A stretch of DNA of 64,000 nucleotides from Prochlorococcus sp. AG-449-G23 (lineage in GTDB: Bacteria > Cyanobacteriota > Cyanobacteriia > PCC-6307 > Cyanobiaceae): the NCBI GenBank assembly GCA_003209585.1, contig QCQJ01000001.1, positions 124,001 through 188,000 on the forward strand, in the 5' to 3' direction. A program made the translations under genes and the position numbers. The notes below the pieces were generated by a model, which searched no databases, was not told where the DNA came from, and saw nothing but the letters and a program-made list of their open reading frames with translations. Within the stretch, counting starts at the first letter, position 1; each line of letters starts with the position of its first letter. Positions 33,687-41,725 of this stretch are shown here, piece after piece.

Positions 33687-34436
33687 TTAGATTTTACCTA
33701 TAGTTATAAATTTTTCTATCAAAAATCTAGCTGCATTTGTTTCTGCTTGTTTATGGGATTTGCCGAATGCAGATGATTCTTTTGATCCTTCTATAAATAT
33801 ATCGCAAGAAAATCTTTTAGGGTCCCCATTTTTCTTTGAGACTTCAATTATTTTATAAACTGGCAAATCAAAACCTCTACTTTGACACCACTCTTGCAAT
33901 ACTGTCTTAGATTTGAATTTATATGGAGCTTTTAAAAAGATTTCTGCATCTTCCTCCCAAATATCATCTAACCAAAGATTTACTTCTTGAATTGAATTAA
34001 AGCTCTTGTAAACGGCACCTATTAAGGCCTCTGTAGCTTCACCAATAATAGTATTTTTTGAATTTTCATCACCAAGAGCTTTAGGTCCTTTAATTATTAA
34101 TTGCTCTATATCAATTTTCTCTCCTAATTTAGTTAACCATTCATCACTGACAATTTGTGCTCTTAGCTCTGATCTCTCTCCTACACTCATGTGAGGATAC
34201 TTTTTTTCAATAAAATTAGAAGCAGCTAGTCTGAGTACTGCATCTCCGAAAAATTCTAATTTTTCATAGTTTATTATTTTATTCTCTGAGGAATGGATAA
34301 ATGCTTGATTAAAATCTTGAATAACTGAAATATTTTGTGTTCTAATTTTTTCAGAAAATCTTTTTGATTTAATATTTAAAGACTTTAAAAAAGTAATTAT
34401 TTGATTAATTCTCTTTTTGTTAATTATATTTGACAT
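33687..34436 (-). CDS. rnc: Ribonuclease III
   Basis: RNase III cuts double-stranded RNA in rRNA and mRNA processing. The 249-residue protein has the nuclease domain signature YEKLEFFGDAVLRLAA with the metal-binding Glu and Asp, GERSELRAQIVSDEWL, and the second metal pair in GEATEALIGAVY. A C-terminal double-stranded RNA-binding domain contains KTVLQEWCQSRG and SAFGKSHKQAETNAARFLIE. It lies directly downstream of rnpB on the same strand. Confidence 0.95.
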   Translation of the reverse strand: MSNIINKKRINQIITFLKSLNIKSKRFSEKIRTQNISVIQDFNQAFIHSSENKIINYEKLEFFGDAVLRLAASNFIEKKYPHMSVGERSELRAQIVSDEWLTKLGEKIDIEQLIIKGPKALGDENSKNTIIGEATEALIGAVYKSFNSIQEVNLWLDDIWEEDAEIFLKAPYKFKSKTVLQEWCQSRGFDLPVYKIIEVSKKNGDPKRFSCDIFIEGSKESSAFGKSHKQAETNAARFLIEKFITIGKI

Positions 34437-34460
34437 CTGATTTGAATAATCACAAAAATT

Positions 34461-34838
34461 AGGAAGCAGGTCATAAGCCGGGTTCTGTTCATCTTAATTA
34501 AGATGGGCAATCATCTATCTAGGGCTGGAATTACTTCACAGTCTCAAGCGGCGCTGAAAAGTAGATTTTGTAATGGTCATAAATCTACTAAGCCTTGCTC
34601 CCAGCCGGGGTTTACCTAGCCAACACTTCTCAATGTTGCTGGTGCGCTCTTACCGCACCCTTGCACCCTTGCCATACATAAAGTATTAGGCGGTATGTTT
34701 CTGTGGCACTATCCTCACGGTTACCCGCACTGGGAATTACCCAGCAAGCCTGACCATGTGGGAGCCCGGACTTTCCTCAAGAAAGTTTTATTTTGTTTCC
34801 AAAATAAAACTTTCTTGCGATTGCCTCTCCTGCTTTCA
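34461..34838 (-). ncRNA. rnpB: RNase P RNA (bacterial type A)
   Basis: This is the catalytic RNA that removes 5' leaders from tRNA precursors. On the minus strand the conserved parts are GAGGAAAGTCCGGGCTCCCA near the 5' end, GGTAAGAGCGCACCAG, GAGAAGTGTTGGCTAGGTAAA in the middle and AACAGAACCCGGCTTAT near the 3' end. P1 pairs GAAAGCAGG with CCTGCTTCC at the two ends. A perfect 18-bp helix with a GAAA loop sits at the P3 position. The length is about 378 bases. Ends are set from the P1 pairing and may be off by a few bases. Confidence 0.95.
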
Positions 34839-34875
34839 TTTAGCATAATGCTTAATACTCCAAAAATCATCTATT

Positions 34876-34949
<74 letters not shown>

Positions 34950-35027
34950 TAAAAATAAAAAACTATATGTAGTATGTGTGCAAATTTGCTACTCTCTAGC
35001 TAGCGTATAGTTAGTAAGAAATCTTTT

Positions 35028-35360
35028 ATGGCTAAGTTGCATGATATGCGTTTAAAGCTCTTAATTCAACAAGAGCATGAACGCATTTCTAAATCTCAAC
35101 CTAATGATTTAGATCTTTCAATAGTGCAAGCAAGATGTCTTTGCTGGTTAGCTTTATTGGCGGAAGCTCACGAAGATCAAGCAAATGATGCTGAAAAAAG
35201 AGGGGATGCAGAGCAAGCAATGGGATGGTTTGCTGATTCTATGAGACTAAGAGACGTCATTAATTTGGTGACTAGTATTGAGATACCTTTGCCTGAAAGT
35301 CCAGATTCACTTGATGAAAATGACGAATTATTGGATGGTCCTACAATTTTGCCCAAATAG
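35028..35360 (+). CDS. Conserved acidic protein, function unknown
   Basis: This 110-residue, mostly helical protein contains SIVQARCLCWLALLAEAHEDQAND followed by a TPR-like helix pair (AEKRGDAEQAMGWFADSMRLRD). The C-terminal 25 residues are acidic and probably disordered. No transmembrane segment or catalytic motif is seen. It lies 78 bases after tRNA-Arg, in a spacer with several short palindromes, and 31 bases before another small unknown gene on the same strand. It is probably specific to cyanobacteria, but I do not recognise the family. Confidence 0.7.
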   Translation: MAKLHDMRLKLLIQQEHERISKSQPNDLDLSIVQARCLCWLALLAEAHEDQANDAEKRGDAEQAMGWFADSMRLRDVINLVTSIEIPLPESPDSLDENDELLDGPTILPK

Positions 35361-35391
35361 TGAGATGATATAGGAAGAATTATATTTTCTT

Positions 35392-35847
35392 TTGGCTGAA
35401 GAACCATGTCAATGCTCTGATTGTCAGAGATTTTATAAGGAGCATGATCGTCTGATTAGAGAATTTCCTACTTTTAAGCAGCAACAAGAATTAAATTGGG
35501 CATCTATTCAATCTTTCAGAACTCTTTGTACTAAGATGACTGATGAGTTACAAAGAGAATTATCTGAAAGAGAATCAAATGAGGATATTAGTCCAGATGA
35601 TAAACATATCTCTGATAAAGAAATTACTGAAGCTTTAGATGAACTTGAAAGTGTTAATGCTTATTTATATTCAATTGAAGCATTAATGGAAAGAATATTT
35701 GATACAAAAATTTCAGAGAATATCGAATCAAAATTTAAAGAAATTGCAAATGAATTAGCTCCTGATCCATTAAATATGGATCGATTAATTTTGAATAGAT
35801 TATTTCATCAAACCCCAGATTCTCCAGATAAGAAAAATATCAATTAG
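35392..35847 (+). CDS. Conserved acidic helical protein with N-terminal Cys cluster, function unknown
   Basis: This 151-residue protein starts with a TTG at 35392. Cysteines at the N-terminus form CQCSDC, which could bind a metal. The remainder is charged and helical, with possible coiled coils (MTDELQRELSERESNED and EALDELESVNAYLYSIEALMERIF). It follows the 110-residue gene by 31 bases and overlaps the 3' end of convergent glgP by 8 bases. The function is unknown. Confidence 0.68.
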   Translation: MAEEPCQCSDCQRFYKEHDRLIREFPTFKQQQELNWASIQSFRTLCTKMTDELQRELSERESNEDISPDDKHISDKEITEALDELESVNAYLYSIEALMERIFDTKISENIESKFKEIANELAPDPLNMDRLILNRLFHQTPDSPDKKNIN

Positions 35848-38386
35848 TTAATTCTTCTACATCGCAAGTAATTTCAACTGGCATTGGAGAAACTTTCCAA
35901 ATAGATTTACAGTACTCTCGGATAGATCTATCTGAAGAAAAATATCCTGATCTAGCAGTATTTAATAATGCCATTTTATTCCAAGATTTTTTATTTTTCC
36001 AGCATTCACTGACTACATCCTGTTTATTTAAATAGTCTTCAAAGTCAGCCATAACAAAAAATGGGTCATTTCCAGTCAAGCTATTTAATAAAGGTTTAAA
36101 TAATTCTTTATCCCCATTGCTAAAGTGGCCAATTTCAATTAGTCGTATAACCTCTTTTAGTTCTGGACATTGATCAATAAAAGTTTTAGGAGAATAATTA
36201 TTATGTTTTAAATCCATAATTTCGCTTTCAGTTTTACCAAAAAGAAAGAAATTCTCTTTTTTCACAAGATCTCTTAATTCCACATTGGCTCCATCTAAGG
36301 TTCCAATCGTTAACGCTCCATTCATGGCAAACTTCATATTTCCAGTTCCAGATGCTTCTTTTCCAGCAGTTGAAATTTGTTCTGAAAGATCCGTTGCGGG
36401 ATAAACTATTTCACCAAGTTTAACGTTATAGTCTGGTAGGAAAACAACTCTTAATAAACCATCCATATCTGGATCAGAATTAACTACTTCAGCTATACCA
36501 TTAATGAATCGAATCATTAGCTTTGCCATAAAGTAACCTGGCGCAGCTTTACCTCCAAATATTATTGTTCTAGGGACTTCATAGTTGTTTGTACCATTTT
36601 TGATTCTTAGATATTGAGCGATAATTTGTAGAGCATTTAAATGTTGCCTTTTGTATTGATGAATTCTCTTTACTTGAACATCAAATAAACTTGATGGATC
36701 TACAAGTATTCCAGTTTTTGAATGGATAAAACTAGCTAATTTTCTTTTGCCATTTAATTTAGTTTCCTCAAATTTTTGTAAAAAATTGTTGTCATCTTTC
36801 TTTTCTTCTAACTTCTTAAGAAGTTCCATATTTGTTATCCAATTAGGACCAACCTCTTCTTCGAGGAGGTTAGATAATGATGGATTAGATAGGGCAACCC
36901 ATCTCCTTGGAGTAACTCCATTAGTTACATTTGTAAATTTTTCAGGCCATAGTTCTGCGAATTCTGGAAGAAGTTGTCTTTTTATTAGATCTGAGTGAAG
37001 AGCTGCCACACCATTTATATGATGTGCTCCAATTGTAGCCAAGTGAGCCATCCGAACTGATTTGGAGCCTTCTTCATCAATTATTGAGAGTTTTTGAAGG
37101 ATTTTGTCATCACCAGGATAACGTAGTCTTAATTGTTGTAGGAATCTCCAATTAATTTCATAAATGATTTCTAGATGACGAGGAAGAAGATCATTAAATA
37201 AATTTAAATCCCATTTTTCTAAGGCTTCTGGCAATAATGTGTGGTTGGTATAAGCAACTGAGGAAGTTGTTATGTTCCAAGCTTTATCCCAACCTATTTG
37301 ATATTGGTCAATAAGAAGTCGCATTAGTTCTGCAACTGCTATGGCAGGATGGGTATCATTTAATTGGACTGTCCAATGCTTAGGGAATTCTGTTATTGGT
37401 ATTGATCTTTTCTCAAGGCTTCTTAACATATCCTGAAGAGAACAACTTACAAAAAAGTGTTGTTGTTTGAGTCTTAATCTTCTACCTTCGTCGGTTCCGT
37501 CATTTGGATATAGAACTTTTGAAAGAGTTTCAGAGGCAACTTTTTCTTCTACTGCTCCATAGTAATCACCAATATTGAAAGCATAAAAGTCAAAACTTTC
37601 TGTTGCATCAGCTCTCCATAATCTTAATCTGTCACATGTATTTACCCTGTACCCTAAGACTGGAACATCATGAGGTACACCTATTGCATGTTCAGAAGGA
37701 ATCCATCTTGATCTGTAGTTTCCTTTATCGTCTCTATAACTTTCAGTTCTTCCTCCAAAGCCAACAAAACATGATTCATCAGGTTGTGGAAGTTCCCAAG
37801 GCCATCCACCTTTTAGCCATTTGTCAGTAACTTCAACTTGCCAACCATCTCTGATTAATTGATTGAATATGCCAAATTCGTAGCGAATACCATAACCAAC
37901 TGCTGGTACTTGTAGAGATGCTAATGATTCCATATAACATGCAGCAAGCCTACCAAGACCACCATTGCCTAATCCAGGCTCTTCCTCTACTTCGAGTATT
38001 GTTGATAAAGATTCAATACCAAATCTTTTTAATGCATCTTCAGCTTCTTGAGTTATGCCAAGATTGAGGAGGTTATTACTTAATTGAGGACCTATTAAAA
38101 ATTCTGCCGATAAGTAAGCTACAGTTTTTTGTGGTTTTTTTCTTATGACCTCTTGGCTGGCTAAATATCTTGTCATTAGCCTATCTTTAACTGCATAACT
38201 CAAAGCCATATATAAGTCGTGAGGACTTGCAGAGGTTGCTAACTTTCCAAGAGTGTAGAAAAGATGGGCTGTCATTCCTTGAAAAACAGCATCTGAATCC
38301 ATGCCAGCTTTCTCAGGATCTAAATAGCAGCCTGGTGTAGGCAAGCGAAGATCAAAGGGTTCGTTGGAATTCATTGGATTAGACAT
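35840..38386 (-). CDS. glgP: Glycogen phosphorylase
   Basis: This PLP enzyme releases glucose-1-phosphate from glycogen. The 848-residue protein shows TVAYLSAEFLIGPQL, GNGGLGRLAACYMESLA, YGIRYEFGIF, QLNDTHPAIAVAELMR, VKRIHQYKRQHLN and the PLP-lysine region EASGTGNMKFAMNGALTIGT. The phosphorylase length and motif order are complete. It is divergent from the antiporter gene. In cyanobacteria the enzyme mobilises stored glycogen at night. Confidence 0.97.
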   Translation of the reverse strand: MSNPMNSNEPFDLRLPTPGCYLDPEKAGMDSDAVFQGMTAHLFYTLGKLATSASPHDLYMALSYAVKDRLMTRYLASQEVIRKKPQKTVAYLSAEFLIGPQLSNNLLNLGITQEAEDALKRFGIESLSTILEVEEEPGLGNGGLGRLAACYMESLASLQVPAVGYGIRYEFGIFNQLIRDGWQVEVTDKWLKGGWPWELPQPDESCFVGFGGRTESYRDDKGNYRSRWIPSEHAIGVPHDVPVLGYRVNTCDRLRLWRADATESFDFYAFNIGDYYGAVEEKVASETLSKVLYPNDGTDEGRRLRLKQQHFFVSCSLQDMLRSLEKRSIPITEFPKHWTVQLNDTHPAIAVAELMRLLIDQYQIGWDKAWNITTSSVAYTNHTLLPEALEKWDLNLFNDLLPRHLEIIYEINWRFLQQLRLRYPGDDKILQKLSIIDEEGSKSVRMAHLATIGAHHINGVAALHSDLIKRQLLPEFAELWPEKFTNVTNGVTPRRWVALSNPSLSNLLEEEVGPNWITNMELLKKLEEKKDDNNFLQKFEETKLNGKRKLASFIHSKTGILVDPSSLFDVQVKRIHQYKRQHLNALQIIAQYLRIKNGTNNYEVPRTIIFGGKAAPGYFMAKLMIRFINGIAEVVNSDPDMDGLLRVVFLPDYNVKLGEIVYPATDLSEQISTAGKEASGTGNMKFAMNGALTIGTLDGANVELRDLVKKENFFLFGKTESEIMDLKHNNYSPKTFIDQCPELKEVIRLIEIGHFSNGDKELFKPLLNSLTGNDPFFVMADFEDYLNKQDVVSECWKNKKSWNKMALLNTARSGYFSSDRSIREYCKSIWKVSPMPVEITCDVEELTN

Positions 38387-38494
38387 ATATCAGACAATAG
38401 CTATTTTTAAGAAAATTTCTTTGTTGTAACTTCAGATCCACACTTGTTGAGTATTTTTGCTTTTTTCTTACATATTTCTTAAAGTGGGCCCTCA

Positions 38495-38528
38495 ATAAAC
38501 TATCTTCCAATTAGGTAGTTTATTTTTT
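38495..38528 (+). terminator. Terminator-like hairpin in the leader of the antiporter gene
   Basis: ATAAACTATC (38495-38504), a 9-base loop and GGTAGTTTAT (38514-38523) pair over 10 positions with one T-G wobble, followed by TTTTT. The structure ends 8 bases before the antiporter ATG. It could be an attenuator or the end of a short RNA. Confidence 0.4.
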
Positions 38529-38536
38529 ACACTTAA

Positions 38537-39904
38537 ATGTACTCTTTACTTGCTGAATTAAGTTCACATGATTTAGAAGTTGCTGAAACGTTGATAGGAG
38601 TTATAAGGTTTCTATTGATATTTTTAGCTGCAAGAGCATTAGCAGAAGTATTAGTAAGACTTAGTTTGCCAACAATAGTAGGTGAGCTTCTTGCAGGGGT
38701 TGTAATAGGGGCATCAGGATTCCATTTGTTGATACCTCCTTCAGCTGGAACGGAATTAAATGAAGGACTTGTAAATGTTATTAGTTCTTTAGCGTCAATC
38801 CCCCCAGAAGCTGTACCTGATGTTTATTTCGAAAGTTTTCCATCCCTCCAAGCAGTAGCAACTCTAGGGTTATATGCTCTTTTATTTTTAACAGGACTAG
38901 AAAGTGAGTTAGAGGAATTAGTAGCTGTCGGAGCTCAGGCTTTCACTGTTGCTATGGCTGGTGTAATTTTACCGTTTGCCTTTGGAACTCTTGGATTAAT
39001 GTTTATTTTCCAAGTAGATCTAATTCCAGCAGTTTTTGCTGGAGCATCTATGACGGCGACAAGTATAGGAATAACGGCAAGTGTTTTTGGTGAGTTGGGT
39101 TATTTGAAAACTAGAGAAGGACAGATTGTTATTGGTGCAGCAGTGTTAGACGATATCTTGGGAATTGTTATTCTGGCAGTTGTAGTCGCCCTTGCTGCCG
39201 GAGGCACTTTAGAAATTGCTCCTATCGTTAAATTAGTTGCAGCAGCTGTAGTATTTGTTATTGCTGCTATTGCATTAAGTAGAACAGCTGCTCCAGGTTT
39301 TGATTGGTTATTAGATAGATTAAAGGCTCCTGGCGCCGTAGTGGTAGCTTCTTTTGTGATACTTGTATTGTGTTGTTTCGTGGCAACAGCCATTGGATTG
39401 GAAGCAGCTTTGGGTGCTTTTGCAGCTGGATTAATTTTAAGTAGTTCTAAAAATAATCACGCAATTCAACAATCCGTTTTACCTTTAGTATCCTTATTCG
39501 CAACTATTTTCTTTGTATTAGTTGGAGCGGGAATGGATTTATCAGTTATCAATCCACTTGATCCAACAAGTAGGTCAGCTCTTGTAGTCGCAGGATTTTT
39601 ATTAGTTGTCGCAATTATTGGAAAAATTGCAGCAGGATGGGTATTTTCAAGTGATAAACCTACAAATAGATTAGTAGTAGGTTTGGGTATGATGCCTAGA
39701 GGAGAGGTTGGTTTGATTTTCCTTGGATTAGGAACAAGCGCTAAGTTATTAACTCCTTCTCTTGAAGCAGCTATTTTATTAATGGTTATTGGAACTACAT
39801 TTCTTGCACCTGTTCTATTGAGAATTGTCCTAAAAGATAAGCCCCCTAATGATGGAAATAAAATTTCAGATGATGTTGCAGCTGATCCTGTGGGTCTTCT
39901 TTAG
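38537..39904 (+). CDS. Na+/H+ antiporter of the CPA2 (NapA/KefB) type
   Basis: This 455-residue membrane protein has about 12-13 hydrophobic segments. Family features are SLPTIVGELLAGVVIGASGF, FLTGLESELEELV, the ion-binding helix segment VLDDILGIVILAVV with adjacent Asp residues, and MMPRGEVGLIFLGLG. These match cyanobacterial NhaS3/NapA-like transporters that exchange Na+ or K+ for H+. The exact ion is not decided by sequence. It lacks the long cytosolic TrkA domain of KefB, having only a short acidic tail (KISDDVAADP). Confidence 0.9.
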   Translation: MYSLLAELSSHDLEVAETLIGVIRFLLIFLAARALAEVLVRLSLPTIVGELLAGVVIGASGFHLLIPPSAGTELNEGLVNVISSLASIPPEAVPDVYFESFPSLQAVATLGLYALLFLTGLESELEELVAVGAQAFTVAMAGVILPFAFGTLGLMFIFQVDLIPAVFAGASMTATSIGITASVFGELGYLKTREGQIVIGAAVLDDILGIVILAVVVALAAGGTLEIAPIVKLVAAAVVFVIAAIALSRTAAPGFDWLLDRLKAPGAVVVASFVILVLCCFVATAIGLEAALGAFAAGLILSSSKNNHAIQQSVLPLVSLFATIFFVLVGAGMDLSVINPLDPTSRSALVVAGFLLVVAIIGKIAAGWVFSSDKPTNRLVVGLGMMPRGEVGLIFLGLGTSAKLLTPSLEAAILLMVIGTTFLAPVLLRIVLKDKPPNDGNKISDDVAADPVGLL

Positions 39905-39948
39905 GAAATAAGTTTATTAGAATCAAAAAACAAAAAGATTTTCAATAA

Positions 39949-40848
39949 ATGGAAAAATCAGCTCTGATAGATAGTGATTTAAATTATGACTGGAATTTTT
40001 TAAATTATCCAATACATACTGTTTCAGCTAACCCTGAACAAACATCAAAAGAATACGCAATTTTATTAATTCATGGTTTCGGTGCTTCTACGGATCATTG
40101 GAGATTTAATATACCTGTTTTGAGTACAAAATACGAAGTCCATGCTATGGATTTACTCGGTTTTGGAAAAAGTCCTAAGCCTCAAGATGTCGAATACTCA
40201 GGATCTTTATGGAAAGATCAGGTTGTCGCTTATGTAAAAGAGAAAATAAAAAAACCTACAATTGTTGTTGGAAATTCATTAGGTGGTTATGCCGCATTAG
40301 CAGCTGGTGCAGAATTAAATGAGCTAAACGCAGGAGTGATATTACTTAATGCTGCTGGATATTTTAGTGAAGAAAAAACTATCAAAAAGAATATGTTGCA
40401 AACTTCAATTGAAACAGTTGCCGGTATATTTTTGAAAAATATTGTTCTTCAACGTTTGATTTTTGAGAATATGAGAAATCCAAAAAATATTAAAAAAACT
40501 TTGAATCAAGTTTATGTTGATAAAAAAAATGTTGATGATTTTTTAGTTGAGTCAATAAGGAAGCCTTCTCTAGATTTCGGAGCTTTTAATGTTTTTAGAA
40601 GTGTATTTAACCCATCAGGTCCTCAGGGATTGCCATTGGATAAGCTATTTGCAAAACTAAATGCACCATTATTACTTCTTTGGGGAGGGAAAGATCCATG
40701 GATGAACACTCCAAAAAAAAGAAATCTATATAAAAAATTTACACCAAAGAATACAAAAGAAATTATTCTTGATGCCGGACATTGTCCTCATGATGAGATA
40801 CCTGAATTAGTTAATCAGCATATTTTGGATTGGGTTGACTCTCTTTAA
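39949..40848 (+). CDS. Alpha/beta-fold hydrolase, paralogue of 11483-12397
   Basis: This 299-residue hydrolase has LLIHGFGASTDHWRFN, the nucleophile elbow GNSLGGYAAL, the acid in LLWGGKDPWMN and the catalytic His in DAGHCPHDEIPE. All the catalytic positions match the other hydrolase of this window, and both carry GHCPHDE, the signature I recall from the chlorophyll/pheophytin esterase-like group. It lies 44 bases after the antiporter and 9 bases before the mutarotase-like gene. No signal peptide is seen. The substrate is unknown. Confidence 0.82.
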   Translation: MEKSALIDSDLNYDWNFLNYPIHTVSANPEQTSKEYAILLIHGFGASTDHWRFNIPVLSTKYEVHAMDLLGFGKSPKPQDVEYSGSLWKDQVVAYVKEKIKKPTIVVGNSLGGYAALAAGAELNELNAGVILLNAAGYFSEEKTIKKNMLQTSIETVAGIFLKNIVLQRLIFENMRNPKNIKKTLNQVYVDKKNVDDFLVESIRKPSLDFGAFNVFRSVFNPSGPQGLPLDKLFAKLNAPLLLLWGGKDPWMNTPKKRNLYKKFTPKNTKEIILDAGHCPHDEIPELVNQHILDWVDSL

Positions 40849-40857
40849 GTAATAATC

Positions 40858-41712
40858 GTGAAACTTGAATTATCTAATAAAGATCAAGGAATTTTTGTCT
40901 TTCAATTAGATAAAAATAACTACATTAAATTTTGTCCTGAAAGAGGAGGCGTTATTACAAATTGGGTTTCGGATGGTAATGAAATACTTTATTTCGATGA
41001 AAAAAGATTTATGGACCAGTCAAAAAGTATTAGGGGAGGCATTCCAATCTTGTTTCCAATTTGTGGAAATCTCAATACCTCTAGTTCAGTGTTTGGAAAT
41101 GGTTATTTGCAATTACCACAACATGGTTTCGCTAGGGATTTGCAATGGCAATACTCCTTTAATGAAAATGAAAAATTTCTATGCTTATTCTTAAATGCAT
41201 CTAAAAAAACCAAAAAATTTTATCCTTTCGATTTCGAACTAAGAATAGATGTTACTTTAAAGATTAACTGTTTAGAATTTGAAATTACGATCCACAACAA
41301 AACAGACATTTCAATGCCTATGAATTTTGGTTTGCATCCTTATTTTAATGTTTCAGATTTCAAAAATTTAGAGTTTATTGATAATCCACTTAATTGTCAG
41401 AATCAAGAAAAAAATATCATAAGTAATACTTTGGATGAATTAAATAATATTAATTTTGGAGTTGATCTACTTATGTATACTTCTGGTAAATGTGCTTTTC
41501 GAGATAAAATCTTTAAAAGACAGGTAACTTTAAATCATCCATATCCTTTTAACCTAGGTGTTATTTGGAGTGATCCTCCACGAAGAATGATATGTCTTGA
41601 ACCTTGGACTAGTCCACGAAATTCTTTTGTTGATGGATTTAGAAATATTATGATTCCTTCAAATGATAGGCGAAGGTTAGATGCCTCAATAGAAATAAAA
41701 TCTCTTAAGTAA
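40858..41712 (+). CDS. Aldose-1-epimerase (galactose mutarotase)-like protein
   Basis: This 284-residue beta-sandwich protein starts with GTG. It carries CPERGGVITNWVSDGNEILYFD, IRGGIPILFPICGN, LPQHGFARDLQW with the catalytic-type His, and NFGLHPYFNVSD with the second His. This layout is nearest to the subgroup that acts on glucose-6-phosphate or related sugars (YeaD/Gal_mut). The Glu near the C-terminus in CLEPWTSPRNSF fits the expected general base. It lies between a hydrolase gene and the DUF1537 kinase gene. Confidence 0.85.
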   Translation: MKLELSNKDQGIFVFQLDKNNYIKFCPERGGVITNWVSDGNEILYFDEKRFMDQSKSIRGGIPILFPICGNLNTSSSVFGNGYLQLPQHGFARDLQWQYSFNENEKFLCLFLNASKKTKKFYPFDFELRIDVTLKINCLEFEITIHNKTDISMPMNFGLHPYFNVSDFKNLEFIDNPLNCQNQEKNIISNTLDELNNINFGVDLLMYTSGKCAFRDKIFKRQVTLNHPYPFNLGVIWSDPPRRMICLEPWTSPRNSFVDGFRNIMIPSNDRRRLDASIEIKSLK

Positions 41713-41725
41713 TTATGCAATACTT

